From positions 1-8,654 of the forward strand of contig CAYWXT010000240.1 of assembly GCA_964462125.1 (NCBI GenBank): DNA of 8,654 bases, read 5' to 3'. The notes below the pieces were generated by a model. It made no database searches. It was not told the DNA's origin and saw only the letters and a list, made by a program, of their open reading frames with translations. Both the position numbers and the translations under genes were made by a program. Positions 1 to 6,206 of this stretch are shown here, piece by piece. The stretch is from JAWLFY01 sp964462125. GTDB taxonomy: Bacteria; Planctomycetota; Planctomycetia; Pirellulales; Pirellulaceae. How positions within the stretch are numbered: position 1 is the first letter of the stretch; the number at the start of each line of letters is the position of its first letter.

Positions 1-1
1 C

Positions 2-373
2 GGACCGGGAGGCGTCCAGAGCGAGGCGCAGCTCTTCGGGCAATCCTGGCCCTGGGTCGACTACAGCGGCTCGGTCGACCGTGGTGTGGCCGAGGGGCTC
101 ACCTATTTTGATCACCCCAGCAATGAACGTTTTCCCAACAAGTGGCACGTCCGCGATGACGGCTGGATGGGTGTTTCCATCTGCCGTGACGCACCGTTGC
201 TGCTAAAAAGGTCCGAGCCGGCAACGTTTCGTTACTTGCTCCACGCGCATCGCGGGGCGGTCAATCCCGACAGAGCCGAGCTGGTTGCCGACGCCTTTGG
301 CGGGCGTCCCGCGTTATTGTTGAGCGAAGATCCGCGACCCCACCGGTCGCACACGATCGCGCGCGCTCCATGA
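2..373 (+). CDS. PmoA-like (DUF6807-type) protein, C-terminal part (5' end outside window)
   Basis: The reading frame is open from the left edge to a TGA at 371-373, giving the last 123 residues of a protein whose start lies outside the window. The stretch reads WVDYSG, then FDHPSNERFPNKWHVRDDGWMG, SICRD, PLLLKRSEP and RYLLHAHRG. This pattern (W-DYSG, a DHPSN segment, a W-HVR-DG segment, then an R-YLLH-HRG strand) matches my memory of the C-terminal half of the 'methane oxygenase PmoA' family (DUF6807), common in planctomycetes and Bacteroidetes. Despite the name, these proteins are not the membrane monooxygenase subunit; they usually sit beside sugar-catabolism and Gfo/Idh/MocA genes. The next gene begins 54 bases downstream on the same strand with no terminator between them, so the two are probably co-transcribed. 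The family call is from motif recognition; the biochemical role is not known to me. Confidence 0.72.
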   Translation, partial: GPGGVQSEAQLFGQSWPWVDYSGSVDRGVAEGLTYFDHPSNERFPNKWHVRDDGWMGVSICRDAPLLLKRSEPATFRYLLHAHRGAVNPDRAELVADAFGGRPALLLSEDPRPHRSHTIARAP

Positions 374-427
374 ACCGATGGGGCCATTCTGAATCCGTTT
401 CCTACTTCACTCGCAGCAGGGTTAATC

Positions 428-1744
428 ATGCAACGTCCATCTGAGAATCTGAACCACGACCGGCGTCTGTTTTTGAAAGCAGGAGCGGCATTGGCTGCCA
501 CCGGGGCCATCGACCAGGCCGTTGATGCCCAGGACGCCGCCGCTCCGACCACCTCGCCGAATGAGAAGGTGGTGGTCGGGATCATGGGGGTCAACGGCCG
601 CGGGGGTGCCTTGGCCAAGGGGTACATGTCGGCCGACAACGCGGAGATCGGTTATATCTGCGACGTCGATTCTCGCGCTGCCGAGCGGGTGGCCAAAGTC
701 GTCACCGAGACCCAGGGGAAGTCCCCGAAAATCGTCACCGACTTCCGCCGGATTCTGGACGACGCCGACAGCGACGCTTTGGTGATCGCCGCGCCGAACC
801 ACTGGCACGCCCCGGCCACCATCGCCGGCTGCAATGCAGGCAAACATGTCTATGTCGAGAAGCCATGCAGCCACACGCCGCAGGAGGGCGAATGGTCGGT
901 CGAGGCGGCGCGGAAGCACGACCGGGTGGTGCAGATGGGGACCCAGCGCCGCAGCTGGCCAGCGTTGGTGGAAGGGATCGGCAAGGTCCACGAGGGGGAG
1001 ATCGGCGAGGTTCTCTACGCTCGGACTTGGTACAACAACCGCCGCGGATCGATCGGCAAGGGCGAGCCCGCCCCGGTTCCCGATTGGCTCGATTGGCGGC
1101 TCTGGCAGGGCCCAGCCCCGGACCGGCCCTACAAGGACAACCTGGTGCATTACAACTGGCACTGGCACTGGCACTGGGGCAACGGCGAGTTGGGCAACAA
1201 CGGGGTCCACGCGATCGACGTGGCCCGGTGGGGGCTGCAGGTCACCTATCCCAAACGCGTCACCGCCGGGGGCGGCAAGTACCGCCATGATGACGACCAG
1301 GAAACCCCGGACACCATGATGGCAACCTTCGATTTTCCGGAAGGGAAGACGATCACCTGGGAGGGACTCAGCTGGTCGCCGCTGGGGCCGCACGATTCCC
1401 GGTTCGGGATCAGCCTGCACGGTACCGAGGGAACGTTGGTCATTCGCGGCACCGGTTACGTGATCTACAACATGATGGACAAGGAGATCGCCTCCCAGGA
1501 CGGGCGGGGGGGTGACGCGGATCATCTGGCCGACTTCCTCGAGGCGATTCGCAGCGGCCGCCGTCCCAACGCTGATATCGAGCAGGCGCACCAGAGCACG
1601 CTGCTGTGTCATCTGGGCAACATCGCTTATCGAACCGACGCGGCGCTGCCGACCGATCCGACCAACGGTCACATTCTCGACAATCCTGATGCCGAAGCGA
1701 TGTGGTCGCGCGAGTATGCTCCGGGTTGGCAGCCGCAGGTTTGA
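428..1744 (+). CDS. Tat-exported Gfo/Idh/MocA family NAD(P)-dependent oxidoreductase
   Basis: This is a complete 438-residue protein, a normal length for exported planctomycete members of the family. Residues 11-17 read DRRLFLK, a twin-arginine motif, followed by an Ala-rich hydrophobic stretch (18-27), so it is probably exported through Tat, folded with its cofactor. The Rossmann fold starts at 47-60 with VVVGIMGVNGRGG (glycine motif G-x-N-G-x-G). The family's EKP motif is at 144-146, with Lys145 the usual catalytic lysine, preceded by APNHWHA (122-128). The C-terminal domain has NWHWHWHWGNGELGNNGVHAID (243-264), where His261 and Asp264 fit the family's conserved active-site pair. Family members oxidise or reduce sugars, inositols and related polyols; the substrate cannot be read from sequence. 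The ATG has an AGG (418-420) seven bases upstream. It follows the PmoA-like gene and ends in a hairpin terminator, so the pair likely forms the end of a catabolic operon. Confidence 0.93.
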   Translation: MQRPSENLNHDRRLFLKAGAALAATGAIDQAVDAQDAAAPTTSPNEKVVVGIMGVNGRGGALAKGYMSADNAEIGYICDVDSRAAERVAKVVTETQGKSPKIVTDFRRILDDADSDALVIAAPNHWHAPATIAGCNAGKHVYVEKPCSHTPQEGEWSVEAARKHDRVVQMGTQRRSWPALVEGIGKVHEGEIGEVLYARTWYNNRRGSIGKGEPAPVPDWLDWRLWQGPAPDRPYKDNLVHYNWHWHWHWGNGELGNNGVHAIDVARWGLQVTYPKRVTAGGGKYRHDDDQETPDTMMATFDFPEGKTITWEGLSWSPLGPHDSRFGISLHGTEGTLVIRGTGYVIYNMMDKEIASQDGRGGDADHLADFLEAIRSGRRPNADIEQAHQSTLLCHLGNIAYRTDAALPTDPTNGHILDNPDAEAMWSREYAPGWQPQV

Positions 1745-1786
1745 GGCGCCCGGCGGGGCATCGTTTTTTCCCGGGCGTCGTTTTTT
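1745..1786 (+). terminator. Rho-independent terminator after the oxidoreductase gene
   Basis: The hairpin begins right after the TGA stop. Bases 1745-1753 (GGCGCCCGG) pair with 1771-1779 (CCGGGCGTC) over nine base pairs, including one G-U pair, with a 17-base loop, and a run of six T follows at 1781-1786. A second T-run sits in the loop (1763-1768) and another at 1792-1796. GC-rich stem, T-run and position directly after a stop codon all agree with an intrinsic terminator separating the catabolic unit from the sigma-factor region. Confidence 0.8.
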
Positions 1787-1871
1787 CTCGATTTTTGTGG
1801 CGGTTGCCTGATCCGAAATGGACTCTTCATGGGTGAGGTCGTCGTCGCGGGGGGCAGCAGCGGCAAGTGGC

Positions 1872-1888
1872 CCTTGGAAAGTCCGAGG
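1872..1888. repeat. Short stem-loop, 7 bp with AAG loop
   Basis: CCTTGGA (1872-1878) pairs with TCCGAGG (1882-1888), with one T-G pair and a three-base loop. It lies three bases before the larger inverted repeat that starts its arm region at about 1891, so the two may form one structured element. No T-run follows on either strand, which argues against a terminator. Confidence 0.45.
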
Positions 1889-1898
1889 ATCGCAACGA

Positions 1899-1931
1899 CA
1901 CCCACTCGTGCCGGGGCACCGCGAGTGGGTG
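1899..1931. repeat. Inverted repeat with perfect 10-bp arms
   Basis: CACCCACTCG (1899-1908) is the exact reverse complement of CGAGTGGGTG (1922-1931), with a 13-base spacer. The pairing can extend outward to 1891-1937 with two single-base bulges. The spacer holds TGCC and GGCA, which could lengthen the stem inward. No T-run follows on either strand. It may be an RNA hairpin or an operator-like dyad upstream of the sigma-factor gene; the sequence alone does not decide. Confidence 0.7.
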
Positions 1932-1950
1932 CGTGCGTTCTCGGCCTGTT

Positions 1951-1995
1951 CCGTCATTTCCGAAGCCGTCATTTCCGAAGCCGTCACTTCCGAAG
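1951..1995. repeat. Three tandem copies of a 15-bp unit (CCGTCATTTCCGAAG)
   Basis: Copies lie at 1951-1965, 1966-1980 and 1981-1995. The first two are identical and the third differs by one T-to-C change. The array ends 115 bases before the sigma-factor start and 36 bases before the TTGACA box. A non-coding array could be a slippage product or a cluster of protein-binding sites. Confidence 0.95.
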
Positions 1996-2030
1996 AGCGT
2001 TGGTGAGCTTGTGACATCGTGGCAAGGGCG

Positions 2031-2064
2031 TTGACATTGCTCTGGCCGCGACAGCAGCTATCTT
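2031..2064 (+). promoter_or_regulatory. Possible promoter region of the sigma-factor gene
   Basis: A perfect TTGACA lies at 2031-2036, and the only -10-like sequence nearby is TATCTT at 2059-2064, a spacing of 22 bases, longer than the usual 16-18. A second TGACAT copy lies 20 bases upstream of the one overlapping the box. Because ECF-type sigma genes often drive their own transcription from non-housekeeping promoters, the repeated TGACAT may matter more than the housekeeping-like box. This is a weak call. Confidence 0.25.
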
Positions 2065-2109
2065 GGAGGGATTGCGGTCCTGCGTCGGGCTGCGGTCCCC
2101 AGGGCGGAG

Positions 2110-2721
2110 ATGAGAGACGGTTTGGTCGTGAATCTTGACGAGTCGGATGCCCGTGCGCTTTCGCAGTCCGACCAATCGCTGGTTCTGATGATCCGCGACG
2201 GGGATGACGATGCGGCCGCGCTGCTCTATCAGCGTTATGCCCACCGGGTGCTGAATTTGGTTCAGACCCGCATGAGCGAGCGACTGCGTTCCAAGACGGA
2301 ACCGGAAGACATCGTGCAGTCGGCATTTCGGAGTATTTTCCGCGGGGTGCGTTCCGGCAACTATGACGCCCCCGACGGGGCGGCCCTCTGGAACCTGTTG
2401 GCGGTGATTGCCGTCAATAAGCTGCGGCGGCACGCGAACCGGCTGTTTGCCCAGCGGCGTGACGCCGCCCGTGAGGTCGCCTTCGAAGCTTGTGACGAGG
2501 CATTGGGGATCGATCAGCGGTCGATCGAGATCCTGGAGATGACGATCCGCGAAACGTTGGAGCGGATGCGACCGTTCGACGCCCAAGTCCTCTCGTTGCG
2601 CCTGCAGCGACATTCGGTGGAGGAGATCAGCGAGCAGACGGGGCACAGCAAGCGCATGGTCGAGCGCAGTTTGCAGAAGAGCCGGCTGCGGCTCTCGGAT
2701 GTCCTGCTCGACAGCGATTGA
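2110..2721 (+). CDS. ECF-type RNA polymerase sigma factor, sigma-70 family
   Basis: The 203-residue protein has the two-domain layout of ECF sigma factors. Region 2 spans about residues 22-110, with LYQRYAHRVLNLVQTRM (39-55) and the core-binding stretch EPEDIVQSAFRSIFRGV (64-80); 'EDIVQSAFRS' is typical of planctomycete ECF factors. Region 4 spans about 140-196, with a helix-turn-helix at VEEISEQTGHSKRMVERSL (170-188) that would read the -35 element. Regions 1 and 3 are absent, as expected. The ATG has AGGG (2101-2104) five bases upstream; a GTG at 2128 is a less likely start. No anti-sigma gene adjoins it. Instead a Hanks-type kinase follows 196 bases downstream, an arrangement known in planctomycetes and suggesting control by phosphorylation. 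Its target promoters are unknown. Confidence 0.92.
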   Translation: MRDGLVVNLDESDARALSQSDQSLVLMIRDGDDDAAALLYQRYAHRVLNLVQTRMSERLRSKTEPEDIVQSAFRSIFRGVRSGNYDAPDGAALWNLLAVIAVNKLRRHANRLFAQRRDAAREVAFEACDEALGIDQRSIEILEMTIRETLERMRPFDAQVLSLRLQRHSVEEISEQTGHSKRMVERSLQKSRLRLSDVLLDSD

Positions 2722-2770
2722 ATACCGAGCCCTGGCCGGTGGCGACGCGAGTGGCCGCTGCGCGGGTGCG

Positions 2771-2800
2771 TGGCGGGGGAGACTCGCAGTCCCCCTGCCA
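2771..2800 (+). promoter_or_regulatory. Strong hairpin between sigma-factor and kinase genes
   Basis: Bases 2771-2784 (TGGCGGGGGAGACT) pair with 2788-2800 (AGTCCCCCTGCCA) over 13 base pairs, including one G-U pair and one bulged A, closed by a three-base CGC loop. The next bases (2801-2817) are T-rich but broken by other bases, so a full terminator is unlikely. It lies 50 bases after the sigma-factor stop and about 117 before the kinase start. Partial termination, attenuation or mRNA processing that sets different sigma and kinase levels would fit. Confidence 0.6.
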
Positions 2801-2917
2801 GAATTTCTCACTTTCTTGGCGGATCCATTCAAGAATCCCGACTACTTCCACTGTCGGCATCGATGCGGGGAGCGCCCCTGTCATCGATCCGGCGGCGAGT
2901 CGCATGGGGGCGTAGTG

Positions 2918-5900
2918 ATGATCGAAAAACTGGAATCGGAACGAATCGATGAGGCGTTGGAGTACTTCGATGAGCACTGGTCGCCTGCGGTGGGCTGCCA
3001 GATCGGAGAGATCCTTGAACGTTACGCGTTGTTGGAGGATACCGAAGCGATGTCCGAAATGATTCGGATCGACATCGAACGGCGATATTCTTCAGGGCTC
3101 TCGGTTCAGCTTGACTGGTACCTGGAAGCGTTTGCGTTGCTGGTCGACGAGCAACAGCGAATCGCCGAGATCGCGTTCGAGGATTATCGTTCTCGCCAGG
3201 TCCACGGCCTTCCGCTGTCGGCGTCACGATACCGGAGACTGCCGGGGATCGAGTCGCAGGCATGGTATCGGGATCTGGAGCGACTGGATCTGGAGCGACT
3301 GGATCTGGAGCATCCGGATCTGGAGCATCCGGATCGGGAGCAATCGATTGCCGAGGCGGTCACGATGTCGTGGGAGCGGGCGCTGGGCATCTCGGCGGTG
3401 CCACCCTCAACGTCGCACCTGGCCGAGGAGCTCGAGGCGGCTGCCGACGGCGAGTTGTCGGGGGAGTTGGAAAGCCATGGGTTCACGCTGGTCAAGCGTA
3501 TCGGGAGCGGGACATTTGGCAAGGTTTACTTAGCGACGCAAGCCGATTTGGCGGATCGCTATGTTGTACTGAAGGTGGTGGAGCGGACGCTGGCCGAGCC
3601 GCAGAAGCTGGCTTTGTTGCAGCACACCAACATCGTCCCGATCTATTCGTTTCATCCCCTCGGCGGTCGATCGGTGATTTGCATGCCCTATGCCGGCAGC
3701 GTCACGATGGGGGAGTTTCTGTCGGGTCATCGACAACCGGGATCGCGTGGCGGGGCAAGTTTGATCGACACCGTTCACGAGCAGCTCCACCGGACGGTGC
3801 GTCAATCGAGTGGGGCGGCCGAGTTGGCGTTCTCCGGGGACGGTCCGCCGCAGCCGGCGTCGCCGCACGAGCGGCCGGCGGCCGATGAGGCAGCGGTCCT
3901 CAGCTTGTTGGAACGACTGCGGGGATTTGACGGTCGACGTCTGGCGATCTGGATGTTCCGACGATTGGCCGCCGGACTGGCGCATTCCCATGCCCGCGGC
4001 GTGCTGCACGGGGATCTGAAGCCGGACAACGTGCTGATCCGCAACGACGGCGAGCCGGCGTTGTTCGACTTCAACCTGTCACGGCCGCTGGACCGTTGCG
4101 GAGACCAGCGCATGGGCGGGACCTTGCCTTACATGTCCCCGGAAAGCTACCGCGAGTTGATCGGCTCGCCCAGCGATCCGTCGCCGATGTCGGACATCTA
4201 TAGCCTGGGGGTGATGTTGTTCGAGTACGTGACAGGACGATTGCCGTACCCGGCGCCGCGGTCTCCGGCCCCCACCGACTTGGAGTTAGCGATCGAGCAG
4301 CGAAGGTTGGGCCCCGCCTGGCAGGCTGGCGATGGTGTCGCACTCGGACTGCGCTCGGTCATCGACAAGTGCCTCGCCTTCGAGCCTCGCGACCGATACT
4401 TGTCGGCAGAGGACGTCAAACAGGACCTGGCGTGTGAAGAGGAGTACCGCTCGCTGCGACACGCTCGGGAGCCGGTGCGAGCGAGGACAGTGAAGTGGTT
4501 GCACCGGCATCCGCGGTTGAGTTCCGCCAGTTCCGTGGGCGTGTTGCTGCTAGCAATGTTGCTGCCGACCGGTTGGTGGGCGGCACGTTGGCGCGACCAA
4601 ACCGTCGCCCTGGCGTCCCAGGCACACCTGAGCGAACTCGACCAGCGTTCGAACGAAGCTTTGGCCGCGTTGATTGTCGATCCGATGCGGAACGCCGAGG
4701 CGAGCATCGAGGCGGCCTTGGAACCGTTGCAACGTGAGGGGCTGCTCGATCCCGGGGCGGCACGTCGGTTCACCACCGCCCGCGGGCTCGGGGAATCGGA
4801 GCGGCAGCAGGCCACGGAGCTGTTGTTTCGACACCTGGGACACGTGGCCTGGGTGGAAGTCGATCGCCTCGGTGCGATCCTGGGAGACGAACCCGCTGCG
4901 CCGGAATCGCTGCGCCGCCTCGATCAGCTCTCCGAGGTGCTCGAGGCGATCGTTCCCGCCGATTCGTCGCGGGCCGTCCTGCGACTGCGGTCCCGTCGGG
5001 CGCAGTTGGCCGGCCAGGAGGAACTCGTACCGACCCTCGCGAAACGGGCAGCTGAGCTTCCCCTTGCCGACGACGCGGAGATGTATCTGGAGGCGGTCCG
5101 GCTACAAACCGATCGGGCATTCGCCGAGGCGCGGAACCTGCTCGCCTCGCTGGCGGACCGAGAGACGGTCCCCACGGCGATTCGTTGGACGATGCTCGGT
5201 CGCGTTCAACTCTCGGCAGGCGACCACGAGGCGGCGAAACTCTCCTTCACCCAATCGCTGGAGCGGGCGCCGAAGGCTTCCCGGCTATGGCATCTGCGGG
5301 CCCATTGCCACAGCCAGCTTCGCCAGTTCGAGCGTGCCTATGACGATTACTCCGAAGCACTCCGGATCGATCCCACCTTTGCGTCGGCATGGTGGGGACG
5401 GGCGCAAGTCCTGATCCGACTGGACCGGCCGGAGGAGGCGTTGGATGACTTGAACCAGGGCCTTGTGCAGCGGCCGAATGATCCGGTGTTGTTGATGGTT
5501 CGGAGCAACTTGCTGCGGCGGCTCGGTCATGAACAAGCCGCCGAGGCGGACTTCGCCAAAGCGACCCAGCAGACAGGATTGAGTCCGCGGCAGCGCTACG
5601 GCCGCGCGATCATCCGTTTGGAACACGACCCGCAAGGTGCGTTGACCGATCTGAAAGCCTCCGTGGCAACCCAGCGAAACTCCCCCCGATTTCATTACAA
5701 GCTCGCTCGCGTGTTGACCAAGTTGGAACGTTTTGAGGAGGCGATCGAGTCGTTGGAGGAAGTTGAGCGGCTCGAACCGGAGAATGAAAAGGCGATCATC
5801 GATCGCGCTGTCTTGCTTGCCCGCTTGGACCGGCAGCAAGAAGCATTGGAGGCGTACGAGCGGGCCATCGAGCCGCCGACCTCGGCGGCGGTGCTGTACC

Positions 5901-6166
5901 AAGCCGCCTGTGTCAACGCGCTGCTCGACGACTCCCGTCGATTCCCCGCAGCGCTGAGCCAGCTCGCCAAGGCAGTCCGCGGCGGCTACGGGATGCAGAC
6001 CCTCGCCACCGATCCCGATCTGGAGCCCCTCCGCCATCTGCCGGGATTTCGTGCCCTGCAGCGAACCTCGGAATTGGCGGCCTTGGGACAACCTCAGCTG
6101 CCAAGGATCGAAATCGATCACCCCGAGACCGATTCCGATCTGATCGACAGTCCCTTTTCCGAATGA
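2918..6166 (+). CDS. Hanks-type Ser/Thr protein kinase with pre-kinase domain, one membrane segment and C-terminal TPRs
   Basis: The protein is 1082 residues from the chosen ATG, which has GGGGG (2906-2910) seven bases upstream. The frame stays open back to an ATG at 2699 inside the sigma gene, but those 73 codons give a Cys/Arg-rich stretch unlike the rest. Residues 1-115 resemble the helical pre-kinase domain of planctomycete kinases (MIRIDIERRYSSG at 48-60). Then come five tandem pentads (LERLD/LEHPD), followed by the kinase at about 188-505: glycine loop GSGTFGKVY (196-204), Lys219, catalytic loop HGDLKPDN (364-371, HGD instead of HRD), DFN at 384-386 instead of DFG, PYMSPE (404-409) and SDIYSLG (425-431). 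A 65-residue insert (about 270-335) precedes helix E. A membrane segment lies at about 536-556, then seven TPR-like units at about 755-990. The kinase faces the cytoplasm and the TPRs probably lie outside the inner membrane. It likely acts on the upstream sigma factor or other regulators; this is inferred from position. Confidence 0.93.
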   Translation: MIEKLESERIDEALEYFDEHWSPAVGCQIGEILERYALLEDTEAMSEMIRIDIERRYSSGLSVQLDWYLEAFALLVDEQQRIAEIAFEDYRSRQVHGLPLSASRYRRLPGIESQAWYRDLERLDLERLDLEHPDLEHPDREQSIAEAVTMSWERALGISAVPPSTSHLAEELEAAADGELSGELESHGFTLVKRIGSGTFGKVYLATQADLADRYVVLKVVERTLAEPQKLALLQHTNIVPIYSFHPLGGRSVICMPYAGSVTMGEFLSGHRQPGSRGGASLIDTVHEQLHRTVRQSSGAAELAFSGDGPPQPASPHERPAADEAAVLSLLERLRGFDGRRLAIWMFRRLAAGLAHSHARGVLHGDLKPDNVLIRNDGEPALFDFNLSRPLDRCGDQRMGGTLPYMSPESYRELIGSPSDPSPMSDIYSLGVMLFEYVTGRLPYPAPRSPAPTDLELAIEQRRLGPAWQAGDGVALGLRSVIDKCLAFEPRDRYLSAEDVKQDLACEEEYRSLRHAREPVRARTVKWLHRHPRLSSASSVGVLLLAMLLPTGWWAARWRDQTVALASQAHLSELDQRSNEALAALIVDPMRNAEASIEAALEPLQREGLLDPGAARRFTTARGLGESERQQATELLFRHLGHVAWVEVDRLGAILGDEPAAPESLRRLDQLSEVLEAIVPADSSRAVLRLRSRRAQLAGQEELVPTLAKRAAELPLADDAEMYLEAVRLQTDRAFAEARNLLASLADRETVPTAIRWTMLGRVQLSAGDHEAAKLSFTQSLERAPKASRLWHLRAHCHSQLRQFERAYDDYSEALRIDPTFASAWWGRAQVLIRLDRPEEALDDLNQGLVQRPNDPVLLMVRSNLLRRLGHEQAAEADFAKATQQTGLSPRQRYGRAIIRLEHDPQGALTDLKASVATQRNSPRFHYKLARVLTKLERFEEAIESLEEVERLEPENEKAIIDRAVLLARLDRQQEALEAYERAIEPPTSAAVLYQAACVNALLDDSRRFPAALSQLAKAVRGGYGMQTLATDPDLEPLRHLPGFRALQRTSELAALGQPQLPRIEIDHPETDSDLIDSPFSE
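3272..3346 (+). repeat. Five tandem 15-bp units inside the kinase gene
   Basis: Units start at 3272, 3287, 3302, 3317 and 3332. Units 1 and 2 are identical (GATCTGGAGCGACTG), units 3 and 4 are identical (GATCTGGAGCATCCG), and unit 5 is diverged (GATCGGGAGCAATCG). The 15-bp period keeps frame and encodes the pentads LERLD, LERLD, LEHPD, LEHPD, REQ between the pre-kinase and kinase domains. The pattern of identical pairs points to recent stepwise duplication. The array is probably a length-variable linker. Confidence 0.95.
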
Positions 6167-6192
6167 ACGACCGGCGGGGACCAGCAAACCCC

Positions 6193-6198
6193 GAGGAG
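6193..6198 (+). promoter_or_regulatory. Ribosome binding site of the matrixin-like gene
   Basis: GAGGAG ends eight bases before the ATG at 6207 and supports that start. A small stem, CGGGG (6175-6179) with CCCCG (6189-6193), abuts its first base and might slightly limit access. Only 40 bases separate the kinase stop from the start, without a terminator, so the two genes are probably co-transcribed. Confidence 0.7.
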
Positions 6199-6206
6199 TT
6201 GAACTG

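Larger units (their letters stand above)
1787..2109. other. Intergenic region without a convincing gene, rich in repeats and hairpins
   Basis: This 323-base stretch lies between the terminator of the oxidoreductase unit and the sigma-factor start. Short frames open on both strands, but none has a credible start site or recognisable protein; one + strand frame just translates the tandem repeat into a recurring Arg-His-Phe-Arg-Ser pattern. It does hold a small hairpin (1872-1888), a 10-bp inverted repeat (1899-1931), three tandem 15-bp units (1951-1995), a pair of TGACAT motifs 20 bases apart (2012-2017 and 2032-2037) and a TTGACA box. The layout suggests a regulatory region for the downstream sigma-factor gene, or a small structured RNA. 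Neither is proven. Confidence 0.6.

Noticed and set aside
1156..1177. CTGGCA hexamer repeat in the oxidoreductase gene
   Set aside because: It encodes the alternating His-Trp run before GNGELGNNG, a conserved feature in related enzymes, so it reflects protein conservation rather than a variable microsatellite.
1506..1512. Run of seven G as a possible phase-variable tract
   Set aside because: It is short, deep inside a conserved metabolic gene, and no more than expected in GC-rich DNA.
1951..1995. CRISPR-like array
   Set aside because: The 15-bp units are directly adjacent with no spacers, so this is a simple tandem repeat.
1818..2014. Two small + strand frames (61-62 codons) in the intergenic region
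   Set aside because: The frame starting at 1829 mostly translates the tandem repeat into RHFRS units; the one starting at 1818 has no good ribosome binding site. Neither resembles a known protein.
422..2326. 634-codon open frame on the minus strand
   Set aside because: It lies opposite the oxidoreductase and the start of the sigma factor, both clearly genuine. Its product is Arg/Pro/Val-rich with no recognisable motif, as expected from the complement of GC-rich coding DNA.
2699..2917. N-terminal extension of the kinase overlapping the sigma gene
   Set aside because: The 73 extra codons give a Cys/Arg/Gly-rich segment unlike the kinase and pass through the strong hairpin, while the ATG at 2918 has a well-placed GGGGG and begins typical pre-kinase sequence. 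Kept only as an alternative.
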